Below, piece after piece: positions 54,113-64,000 of a stretch of DNA of 64,000 nucleotides (within the stretch, counting starts at the first letter, position 1; every line of letters begins with the position of its first letter). The notes under the pieces were generated by a model. That model had not been told where the DNA came from, searched no databases, and saw only the letters and a program-made list of their open reading frames with translations. The DNA lies in contig NC_089586.1 in the NCBI RefSeq assembly GCF_019320115.1, forward strand, positions 3,248,804-3,312,803, in the 5' to 3' direction. The DNA is from Miscanthus floridulus (lineage: Eukaryota; Streptophyta; Magnoliopsida; Poales; Poaceae). A program made the position numbers and the translations under genes.

Positions 54113-57100
54113 TTAGATGATTTTGTTCCTGATGTCTTCTAGCTTCTTCAGGATCTCACCAGGAGTTCTGTCCAGCTCATCAGCAATCTTCCTCTGCATA
54201 TCAGCTGGGAGGGAGGGATACTGCTCGCAGAGATCACCATCTATCACATCCTGTAACGGACATCACATCAGTAACAGCATGTTTCAAACTGCATTTGCAG
54301 TTCAGCTGTAACAACAAACAAATAAATTAAAGTCATGGGCTAATGTGAATGAGCAACAACCCACATCAGCATGGTTTTCATAAACTCCAACTGATTCCAA
54401 ATGTAAGTCATTTATGGCATTGATAGTCTACACTCCACAAGGTGAAACTTTGACTGGCAATTTCTATGAAAACAAATTTCAACAGAGATACTATATATTG
54501 TGAAATTACTTTTCATGATGAATCTAGTAGCATCAACCTTATGTTGTAAACCTATTTACATTTCCAGCTATGAGTGGTCAAAGTTAAAATTGCTTGACTT
54601 AGATCAAATCTAAAACGACCCCCAAGGCAGTAGTAGCTTACATACAAGAAATTAACTGGCTGACAAAAGTCAAGTTCAGTGCAGGTAGTGAAGACCTGTG
54701 TTGTCATGACTCATGACATTAAGTAGAACCACTGGACTCTAATTCACTGCAACTACAGGAAGTGAACAATCCGAATATAAATTAAATATATATGCATTAA
54801 TCGCAAACCAAGGACGTCAATGCCATGCTAGAGGGGCTCATAAGACTTCATCAAGTTACTCAATATGACATGCGAGTTTATACCAAGTCCAGTGGAAATG
54901 AATTTTCCATTTGCTAAATTTATGGTGCTGAAGGGCGGGCCTGGTGCAAGCGGTAGAGTCTTACCGCCTGTGACCGGAAGGTCCCGGGTTCGAGTCGCGG
55001 TCTTCTCGCATTGCACAGGCGAGGGTGAGGCTTGCCACTGACACCCTTCCCCAAACCCCGCACAGAGCGGGAGCTCTTTGCACTGGGTACACCCTAAATT
55101 TATGGTGCTATTCTATATGTGTGCAGTGTGGGAACCATCCATTACCCATGCACTGGGTTCCAATGGTTTTTCAAGGTTAGACTGCTACAAAGTCAAGAGC
55201 ACAACTAACTATTTGTGCAAGGCTGCCACAAGAATGCTAGATCAGTCTTTTCTCATGCTAACATAATGCACTTGGTGACATTATAGAGTATTAGAATCAG
55301 AGTATATATATTGCCTGGTTCACAAATCCAATGCAAGGAACATTTTACCTTCACTGGAAAATAAGCAGATCTGTAAGCCATGTGATCTCTTCCACATAAT
55401 GGTGGATGCTCCTGGCGGAGATGCATCTCCAAGTGAGAGAAGAAGTCAACATCTTCCCTGGAGGTGAATGCAAGCAGTGCTCCCACACTGCCCATCACAG
55501 TCCCATAAATAAGACATTCACCTCCACCAGGAATCAAAGAGGCTTTCTGCAAACATGTTACAACATCACCGACATGAAACTGCACAATCTCGTCAACTTT
55601 GTTAGGGGCACCATTTAACTTCCCTTGCTCCCATTTAATCTTGCCTCCAGTTGGGTCTTCTTCAATCTCATCTGAGAGATCCTGAGGAAGACGAGCAAAA
55701 TATATATTCCCAAACTTATCTGCTCCAGCCATAGTGTCAAAATCTATGTGTTGTGCTGCTGTAAGCCATCTGGGAACACTGTCATCAGCAAATATATAGA
55801 GTTGGTTTTCATCTCGTCTGTACTTGCAATAGTGAAATGACTGCAAAAGAAAATGGCACCATACAGAAAGTATATCAGAAATAAAGGAAGCCAAGGGGGA
55901 TCTGGTGAATGACATGCTACTGCATAAGCTGAACAATGGTCATAAGGAACCCAGTCAATCAATAATAGAGGTAATCGTACAACAAAATATCAGAAAACAC
56001 AAAGGAAAAAAATATGAAAAATACTCTAGGAGATACAGATACATGTTATATATACAGTATTCTACATGATTCAAGTATGTCAGACAATTCGCTTCAAGCT
56101 CCTACACTAGTAAATTGAACAAATCATATGCTGTTAAATCTAATTAAATACAAAAAATGTGTCACATACTTCAAATGAAATCACTGTGAACGCCATAACT
56201 AGGTCTAAGGGGTTGACAACTATAACATGTTGTCAACCTTAGAAAGCACATCCATGTGAAAGAACTGACAATCAAGGGAATTCAGCAGAACAGAACGAAG
56301 ATTGACAGCGTACCTCTTGCATATCACCAACATAGATCCTATCACGGTAGGTATGAATAGACACTATTGTCCTCGGAAAAAGCTTGTTTTCACATTTTCT
56401 GAGCAACTTTCTCTTCCCCAGATCATATAGTCTGAGCACTGAACCAACACCTGCAAGTAATCGTCCCTGGAATTGGCACAACGCAAGAGGTACTTCCTCC
56501 ACTTGTGTCTTGTGTAGAAGTTCAAGTGACCTCCCTTCGTCCACAAACTTATATACGTGGATGAATCCACCAGCAAGGGTCCTCCTTGGCCAGAACTGCA
56601 ATCCCTTGGCAGTGCCAACAGCCAGTAGAGTTCCATGCTCCTTATCATGGAAATTCACAGTGCAAATACTGACAGCAGCCTCATTTTCCTGCAATTCCAG
56701 CAGACAGGTTGTGTCCCTACTCCTTGGATCAAGGATCCTAATGCAGGAAACCCACCTCTCAGATTCAGCCTTTGGATAACCATATTGTTCATCAGGAAAC
56801 ATGTTACCCTCAGCACCATCTTCTCGACCATCACCATTCTCCATTGGATCACCATTATTCGCATTTCCATTCTCCGCTGCACCAGAAGCCTCAAGGCACT
56901 CTTTCTTAGCAGCTTCTCGCTCTTCTGCGCTGAACGCACCCTTATCACTCTCAATGACAGCAATATATTTTTTCTTTGGTAGAATCACAAACTTCCTTGG
57001 GGTGTAGCGTAGAGGGATAGCCGTCTCATTGAAAGTCTCCCCCAGGCGCTCAATGGTGAAAATACGTAGGGCATCTCCCGCAACAGCAACTACACCTTCT

Positions 57101-59379
57101 GAGCACTGATCAGAAGAAAATGATGCTGCAGATTCGAGCGTATCACAGGACAATGGTGTCAAGAGAAAATGGCCTTGATGTATATAACCCAGCCAAGGAC
57201 GGCTGGACAGGCAGAGCATTGCTTGCCTGTGGCTAACTATACAAGGGAATAGCTTTGGAGGTCTCAGGCCAAGGAATCGAGAACGTGTGTCCGATAGCTG
57301 ACCCGTAACCATGTCGACGTTGGTCCGGAAAAGTACACCATTCTGCAAACCAGCATTGAGGAAAAGATTGGCTGGATAGTCTGCACCATCCTCACCACCA
57401 ATAGAGGCCTGGACCTCCAAGAATAAAAGTGACTCCGGTGCCGATGATACACTCTGGAGACTTAGAGGCTGAAGGCAATCGTCAGGGTCCAGTGAGAGGA
57501 TACGGATGGTGTTATCATAGGATCCTACAGCAAGAAATCTTGACCTTTGCCTCCCCTCAGGGACCGGCGCAATGGCCAGGCACGCAACATCACCAGACAT
57601 GTCCTGCTTCTCCACCTCCATGAGCTGACCAGTCATGTCCATCTCAAAATAGATGAGCTCTCCACCACTAAGAGCGATTACCACCTGGAGACGGTTTGAT
57701 CCAACCTTTGTAATAGTTTTCTTTCCAGGTGTCCTCCACTCATTGACACGACCATCCTCCCTGATGTGCCGGATGCCATTTGGGTGGACCTGCATCAGAG
57801 AGTCCTCACCAAGGAGCGCGACTGCAAGGGAGTGCGTGGTGTCCAGGAACTGGCTGTCACTGACTTCTTCAATGGTCTCACCAATAGAGAGCACAAGTGT
57901 TACATTAGTAAAGGACACAACAATGTAAGCATCAAACATGTCATTGATATTCTTCTTGACAGTCCACACAGCAATAGGCTCGGCAGGGAGCATTGATCGG
58001 GCCATCTCACTGATGGCAAGGCCAGGCCTCAGGATGCGCAGCGTGGAGCGTGGACCACGGCCACAGGCAGTGAACAACTGGGGTGTTTCCTCGTCAAATA
58101 AATTCGCGACACGCATGTCCATGACTGGCATGAGGCTCTCAATCTCATCTATGCGCATGAGGTTCTTCAGTGCCCTTGGCTGAAAGAAAACTGGCTGGAA
58201 TCCCTCCTCTGTCTCCATCAGTGTTGCAGAAGAGGACTCGACATCCGCATCTCTACCAATATCACGGAACTGGTAAAGTGCATGGTTGCCAAACTCAGAA
58301 GCAGCAAAGAGGAAACCAGATCGCAGCACACAGACAGCTGATGTCACTGGTATGGTGTCAAAGTATTTGATCCTGAGCTCACTAACAGTATCCCCACTAT
58401 GATCAAGGTCAACCTTGAAGATGTCACCATACTCAGTCTGTAGCAGGAAGAAGAACATACTCTTTTGTTTGTGTGTGGCGGCAGCAACAATGAGGACGCC
58501 GCGCTCAGCAGGGAGGTCAGCACGGCGTGGAATCACAGCACGAATCTCTGGGTGACCCTGGTTCCGGTACAGCACGAAATTGTCACAGCACACGAGAACC
58601 CCGCTCGGACCGTCACCACCACCAGGGACAGTCACGAGAAGATTGGCGCCATTATCAATCGGCTCAGAGACCTTGCGGGAGACATGGTTGAGCCCCAGGT
58701 CAAGCTCGTAGAAGGTGAGGAGCTTCTGCGCCTGGTTGGCGGCCTGCCCCGTGGGGTCGCGGTCAGACTCTGCGTACTCGAGCTCGATGGCGGCGAAGAC
58801 GGGGTTGTCGAACCCGCAGTCGAGCGCGGCGAGGGCGAAGGTGAGGGTGTTGGACTTGTGCGCCTCGAGCGGGGACGAGATGGTGAGGCGCGCGGCGGCG
58901 TCGCGGTTGAGGACGTAGACGAGCTTCTGCTTCTCGAGCGCGGCGATGCAGAGCGCGCGGCCCTTAGGGTCGACGGCGAGGAGCTGGCCGGGGACGATGC
59001 GGCGGCAGCCCGACTTGCCGAAGGTCTCCTGGTGGACCTTGTCGAGGCGGTTGCGGTCGGGGGAGTACTCGAGGATGACGAGGCGGCCCGAGTCGGAGCC
59101 GACGACGAGGTAGTCCTTGTTGGCGCCGGTGAGGCGGAACTGCGCGAGCGAGCGGATGGCGCCGAAGACGTCGACGGAGAGGAGCGTGCGGAGGCGGCCC
59201 GTCTCCGGGTCCGGGCGGAGGAGGTCGAGCGTGCTGCCCCGGGCCACGGCGATCTCCTGCGTGGAGCCGGACCCGGACCCGGAGGCGGCCGACTTCTTCG
59301 AGTCCCGCCCGCTGAAGCTGCCGATGACGGTGCACACCGCGCCCGTCGCGCGCTGCAGCGTCAGGCTGTAGAGGTACAT
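54113..59379 (-). CDS. SF3B3: Splicing factor 3B subunit 3 (SF3b130/SAP130), 3 exons
   Basis: A core subunit of the SF3b complex of the U2 snRNP, needed for branch-site recognition in the nucleus. Exons: 59379-56314 (1022 codons), 55840-55349 (164 codons) and 54250-54113 (45 codons plus TAA), all phase 0 with GT-AG borders, total 1231 aa, near the family's usual length of about 1215. It starts MYLYSLTLQRATGAV. Clear matches to the family are SRFLAVGSYDNTIRILSLDP, RTNVDMVTGQLSDTRSRFLG, GLQFWPRR, RIYVGDMQE joined to SFHYCKYRRDENQLY, and the end DMQRKIADELDRTPGEILKK. The N-terminal MMS1-type and C-terminal CPSF-A-type beta-propeller regions are both complete. An acidic Asn/Gly/Asp loop lies near residues 845-885. 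No internal stop or shift. Intron 2 contains an Au SINE. The gene looks functional. Confidence 0.96.
54914..55109 (+). mobile_element. Au-type SINE in SF3B3 intron 2
   Basis: A 16-bp direct repeat CTAAATTTATGGTGCT at 54914-54929 and 55094-55109 flanks a 164-bp body. The body has GGCGGGCCTGGTGCAAGCGG at its start, an A box GGTGCAAGCGGTAGAG, a B box GGGTTCGAGTCGC and the end TTTGCACTGGGTACACC, all as in the plant Au SINE family. It lies antisense to SF3B3. Confidence 0.92.
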
Positions 59380-59640
59380 GGCTGCTGCGGCGAGGCGCCC
59401 CTCCTCCTCCGGCGACTGAGGCGGCGGCGGGGTCGGGGTTGGGGGAAGGGTAGGGAGATCTAGGGTTTTAGAGTGGGCGGTGGTGCGGGCGGGCGGCGCT
59501 CGAACGGCGGGGAAATTCGGGCGGCTTATCAGATCGGACGGAGGCAGGGCCCGACCGAACCGTGCGGGCCTTGTGGTTGCGGCTCGGTGCCATGCCAGAT
59601 GCCGCCACGCTGAAGTCCTGAATCCTGACTCCTGACACGC
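59380..59640 (-). promoter_or_regulatory. SF3B3 5' UTR and promoter region
   Basis: A GC-rich stretch directly upstream of the start codon, with a minus-strand CTCTAAAACCCTAGATC near 59457-59473 (an AAACCCTA telo-box-like motif common in promoters of plant translation and splicing genes). No TATA box is evident. Confidence 0.5.
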
Positions 59641-61035
59641 TGAGTTTTTTTTCTTTCTTTCTTTTTCTTTTTGTTTTTTTAAACGATTTTCTTTTTGTTT
59701 TTTGCTATATGATTCTGTATTTCTGTATTAAAAACAGGCAACTCATCGAAAATCGAATAAAAGGATATTTTATAGAGAACAAGAGCAGAGCATGAGACTG
59801 GCCTAACCAAACAGCAACTTCAAAATTACCCATATTACAACCACATAATACTCTTTTTTTTTCTCGAACACGCAAAATATTTACGTGTCTTTATACTAAA
59901 GAAAAAGAAGTTTGTAGTACAACGCTAAAGGGGCGGGCTATAACAGATTTGAATGAAGCTCAAGCCCTCCCTAAAGACCAAAGCACCTAGGCTATTATAC
60001 TAGGCAGAGACCCATTGCTCGACCTCATGTTTGATTACGGCGAGCAGCTGGTGGAGCTGGGTGGCGGCGCCACAGACCTCTTAATACTCTATTCAGGAGA
60101 TTGCTCGTATAACCATACCAAATTAGCTTGATATATGGCATCATCCAATTTTAGTGGCTTATCTAGGGTGTTTATTTAAGATAAAAAGATGGTGTGAAAT
60201 GGTGGTGAAGCGGAATCCGTGTCTTGTGGTACTTAGACAATATCTTTGCAAAAGCAAAAGCATTTTGTTTTTTGATAGATACATTAACTCCCTCGCAAAC
60301 AAAAATCCACTACCCAATTGTGATCCTTTTTGCGATCGATGATGAAAGGAAAGCAAATTCACAAAACGAATGTTTGGATCTGATCATTGAGGATCTTACT
60401 TTTCATAGGTTCAAAATGATATGCGACAATAAGTTACTGTTTTCTTTGTGAATCTACTTATGTGTCCTCGAGGAAGTAACTTAACCACCGCTAGTTATTG
60501 TTATTATTACCCAACCGTCCAAACAAACCTTGGCCTTGGAGGAAAGTGGATAAAAAATACGGTTCCGGATGAAATGTTGTAAGAGAAAAACACGGTTTCG
60601 GATAAAAAAATAAGCGAATCAAGCTGGGTTCAAGGATACGCGAACGGGCAATACATTTTTAGTTGCAGTATTAGTTGTCACTTATGAGTCTATCTTTTGT
60701 TACCTGGGAGGACCGAGCGAGAGCAGCTTTATGGAATATTGGACTTCATTCATTATCTGGGATTAGCATTTTCCAAACGTTTGTGCTAGTCCAATCGGGG
60801 TTTCACTTCATTTTTCTTTCAAATTCGCACTGCCTCTTCAGCTTCCCACACATCCGAGAAAACAAAAGGCAGAGCTAGCATTCGCACCTCCGGACGAACG
60901 CCAGCGTCCCTGTCCCATGCTGCACTCCGGTTTCTCGTGCTCGGGTCTGCATTTCGCGCACCCATGAGGGGCCCGTGCCGCCCGAACGCTACCTGCGTCG
61001 TCAAACCACGCGCAGGTACCGCTCACGCCCCCTTC
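59641..61035. other. Intergenic sequence
   Basis: A T-rich tract at 59645-59700, then AT-rich sequence with small open frames and no recognisable protein. 60880-61020 is GC-rich but without family similarity. Confidence 0.45.
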
Positions 61036-61039
61036 ACTT

Positions 61040-61515
61040 ATCATACGCATTATAACACCTAAACTACTTTTATAATATTCAGATGAAACACTTACAATAT
61101 ACGTCCGAAACAATTAAAACACTTGCACCATACGTCCGAAATAACTAAAACACTTACAACATGCATCTAAAATAATTGCAAAACACCAGGAAAAAAATTG
61201 AAAACACGTGTGTAGCCATTGCAAACATATGCAAACATCAAGTAAAACACTTGCAACATATGTATGAAAACACTTGAAACACTTACATATATATGCAACA
61301 TCATAATCTAGTTTTGCAATATCCAAATGAAATACTTGCAACATACATCTAAACACAGATGAAATGTTTGGCATATACATCTGAAGCATACGTATATAGC
61401 ACATTGCAACATATACAGCATCTCGATCTACTTTTGCAAGATTCTTATAAAACACTTACAACATACATCTAAAACATCTGAAACGTTTGAAATGTATACT
61501 TACAATATCCATTGT
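61040..61515. repeat. Degenerate short-period repeat (AAACACTTACAACATACATCTG-like)
   Basis: More than a dozen irregularly spaced copies of AAA(A)CACTT(A/G)CAA(C/T)AT followed by A(C/T)GTC(C/T)GAAA or ACATCTAAAA. Spacing varies from about 25 to 45 bases. The minus strand is open for 113 codons purely through this repeat. Confidence 0.75.
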
Positions 61516-61889
61516 ACCTCTGAAAGCATCTAGACTCCTAATTGGGTTTCGGTGATTAATGATGATACAAGACTACTATGACTAACGTATGTTTTACAGA
61601 GATAATTTAAGTTAGATCATGATAATGGTAATTGATTGGGCAATTATAGTTTTCATGCCTCAGTCGATAGAATTCATTTCGGTTTTTAAAGTATGGACGA
61701 TAAGGTTAAGGACGACTAGTTCTAAGTGTCATTTAAAGTTACAAGCCGGAAGGGTCTGCTCGATAGAGCTGTAGATCCGCCTGGCTTCAACGTAGGAGTG
61801 GTCGATTCTGCGTACTCCTCCCGAGACGTGCCAGTCAATTTGACCCTATAATTGATAATAAGAGAAAATTTATCAATAATTTAAAGTGA

Positions 61890-63500
61890 AATGTGTTGGT
61901 GTTGCCAGACAGTTCCGAATGTACGGCTCTGAGAGCCGATGTGAAAGGAGATCGACTAAATAGCCGATTCCAGCATACTCATAAGAATAAATCAGTTAAA
62001 ACTCATAGAATTATAGAAGGAAAATTAGTTATCATTCAGGATGAACATCGTTATTTAGACAAATATTAGTCAATGGCAATAGGATGTTAACACTAATCAG
62101 TTTATGCTAAGCCAATAACTATAAGTAACCGAATCTCTTTTTATATAAAAGAAACAGTTCATCATCATTTAATCATTTAATAGAGATAGATCTAATAAGC
62201 ATATTAGATCTTATCTATCGCTATGACCAGTGGGGCATGAGGCAGAATCATGCAGGCCATAGAAATAATAATAGATTTGACGATCCTAACTTATTACTAA
62301 TATTAGTGGGGTATGAGGCAGAATCAAGCAGGCCGTAACACAATAATAAGATCATGTGGCTAACATATCTTTCAATCTACCCTTACTTCAACGGTCTCGT
62401 GACGTGAACTGTATATGTGAAAACACTCGATATCGGCTAAAACAGCCGATTTAGGCATAACGCACAATTAAGGTCATGCCCTGTCAGGAACATATCTACC
62501 AAATAATGGTCTCCGCTCCACGGTGTTAACAGTGGGGTGTGAGGCAGAATCATACAGGCTGTGATAACAGGCCATGGAATGATTTTCGTTAGTCGATAGA
62601 TCTATTTAAGATCAGGCATGCCTTAACCGCACACTATGTACAATTAAGATTGACATAAAATAGTCGATAAAACATAACTTATCGTTTAAGGTGCAGATTA
62701 TATCAGTTTAGATTAATAAACGATAGGCTAAACAGGATATAAGACCGATCTAGATCAATCCTAATCGGGCAAAGTGATATTGCTGTAATTAAATAAATAA
62801 TAAAAACAATAAGTAATATAGGTAACTTAATGAATCTATCCGAAGAACGTCACTCTGAAATAGAGACGATAACTTGACCTTAATCTAGTTCGAGCAGTGG
62901 AGGTCGACCAGATCGATGCAACCGTACTTAAACTAGATAAGAGTCGATAACTAGCTTATACCAGAGTTGCAGTGGAGATCGACCGGATTGATGCAGCCGT
63001 ACGAACAGAAGTATAAGCCATGATGGTACTTATAGACAAGCCAGAGGTCGGCCGAACCGATACAACCTAGCTCGCTGAAGAACTCGTCGAGATCTACTCT
63101 ACTCCTACTCCTAAGGGGTGGCCAAAGCCAAAAAAGTAAGTAACTTGTATTTGATTGATTGGTTGTCCTCTTAGCCGGGTTCAATATTTATACCCGGAGC
63201 CTAAAAATGAATCCTACTCGAGCACGACTCATTACAATCTTCGGCATAAAAAGAAATTTTTCCTATTTTAAGATAACTTGGACCCTAATCTTTTCCTTTT
63301 TGTAGAGTCCGATATATAGTTTCCTAGTGCCAACCATAGCTCATCATCGTTACCTACTGACGTCATTCAAAGAGATCTGATTCCAGAGTCGTATTTGAAT
63401 CAACTGATATCGATCCTTACGCAATCGACTCCTTGATTGGCATAATCCTGGAAGCCTTCGAATTCCCGTGCCCTTCTCTCAAATTTTGGTGTAAACACAT
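61890..63500. repeat. LTR-like retrotransposon sequence with internal repeats
   Basis: GTGGGG(C/T)(A/G)TGAGGCAGAATCA followed by GCAGGCC(A/G) occurs near 62230, 62307 and 62530, and (G/A)TGGAG(A/G)TCGACC(G/A)GAT(C/T)GATGCA near 62898 and 62972 (with a weaker copy near 63045). CGAT-rich words such as GCCGAT and TCGATA recur throughout. This pattern is typical of long grass LTRs. I found no matching second copy or coding domain in the window, so it is a fragment or continues past the end. Confidence 0.5.
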
Positions 63501-64000
63501 ACCCCTCAATTTTGGTATAAAAGTGATTTTATTCTAAAATTTCTATTTATCCGTTTACCACACCGCAACCGTTCTATTCCGAGATATACACATGATTTCT
63601 GACTTCCCGGCCCATGTTTTATATAATATCCCAATAATACCTCTTCCAACTCACTTGGTCTGTTTGTTTTTTCCCTTTTTTCTTGAGCAAATCTTAATAT
63701 CTAACGTTGTTATCGTCAAGGCCTCAAACCCTAGCAAATTCTCTATTCTATCAAGCCGTTATTCAAGCGTTCTTCATCAAATTCAAATCTACTTTGGCTT
63801 TAATGGCGACCGGCGACCACATCCCTGAGGTATGCCTTCCAAGTTTCTCATTCTCCAAGTACCGGTCGCTACCCTGCATTTCTTTTCTCCTTAAATTTGT
63901 TTCATCCGATTTCTAGGAAATGAGGAATAAAATCTTGATTCCATCTGTTGTTATTTTTAATGTCTATTTTATTGGGCCTATAGGTGACCCTAATCCATCT
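63501..64000. other. Window end, unresolved
   Basis: AT-rich sequence. A possible short first exon ATGGCGACCGGCGACCACAT... with a GTATGC donor (63805-63830) is seen, but without a second exon it cannot be supported. Confidence 0.3.

Noticed and set aside
54940..55010. Possible tRNA gene (GGGTTCGAGTC)
   Set aside because: It is the head of an Au SINE with a 16-bp target duplication inside an intron.
58465..59463. A 332-codon plus-strand frame rich in Glu, Val and Gly
   Set aside because: It is the antisense shadow of the GC-rich first exon of SF3B3, which has firm homology on the minus strand.
61114..61455. A 113-codon Cys/Tyr/Met-rich minus-strand frame
   Set aside because: It is a translation of the degenerate AAACACTTACAACATAC repeats.
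63802..63830. Possible first exon MATGDHIPE with a GTATGC donor
   Set aside because: Too short to support without downstream exons, which lie outside the window.

Overview
The window is nuclear DNA from a panicoid grass; a Saccharum, Miscanthus or Sorghum-type genome is the best guess. The evidence is split genes with GT-AG introns, GC-rich first exons, a ROCK1/CRY1/SF3B3 gene set of plant type, an Au-type SINE, many Stowaway, Tourist and hAT-like MITEs, and long nested retrotransposons. I see nothing bacterial or organellar. Species is inference. A 100-N scaffold gap lies at 40730-40829, so order across it is not guaranteed.

Layout. (1) 656-2932, +: the last four exons of a UBP3/UBP4-type ubiquitin-specific protease, with MITEs in its introns and a one-base frame break at the last junction. 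(2) 2933-6687: intergenic, with nested MITEs and a hexanucleotide microsatellite. (3) 6688-16080, +: a complete seven-exon ROCK1-type ER nucleotide-sugar transporter. Two introns have been enlarged by L1-type LINE remnants and one intron is of GC-AG type. (4) 16504-16667: a tRNA-derived SINE with perfect target duplication. (5) 17664-19479, -: the first three exons of a blue-light receptor cryptochrome 1, cut off inside the FAD-binding domain where a MITE begins. (6) 21561-39567: a three-layer nest. A small MITE was hit by a Mutator-like element (MULE, 21741-39554, TIRs of about 270 bp, mudrA-like gene plus a convergent second gene), and the MULE was hit by a full Ty1/copia retrotransposon (26448-37476, minus orientation). 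(7) 40872-52278, -: scattered exon modules of a KIX-like protein resembling the N-terminus of plant p300/CBP-type acetyltransferases. One coding exon is split by a 1.6-kb solo LTR. A 3' fragment of ribosomal protein SA (48988-49228) and other low-copy debris lie in the same stretch. (8) 54113-59379, -: a complete three-exon SF3B3 (SF3b130/SAP130) splicing-factor gene with an Au SINE in intron 2. (9) 59640-64000: intergenic, with degenerate short repeats and retrotransposon LTR-like sequence.

The genes do not form a pathway: this is a normal gene-poor plant neighbourhood with two genes that look intact (ROCK1, SF3B3) and several partial or broken ones. The most interesting content is structural: the MITE/MULE/Copia nest with its reconstructable insertion sites, the unusual convergent partner gene in the MULE, the ABRE-like palindromic repeats whose copy number differs between the two Copia LTRs, and the duplicated KIX modules.
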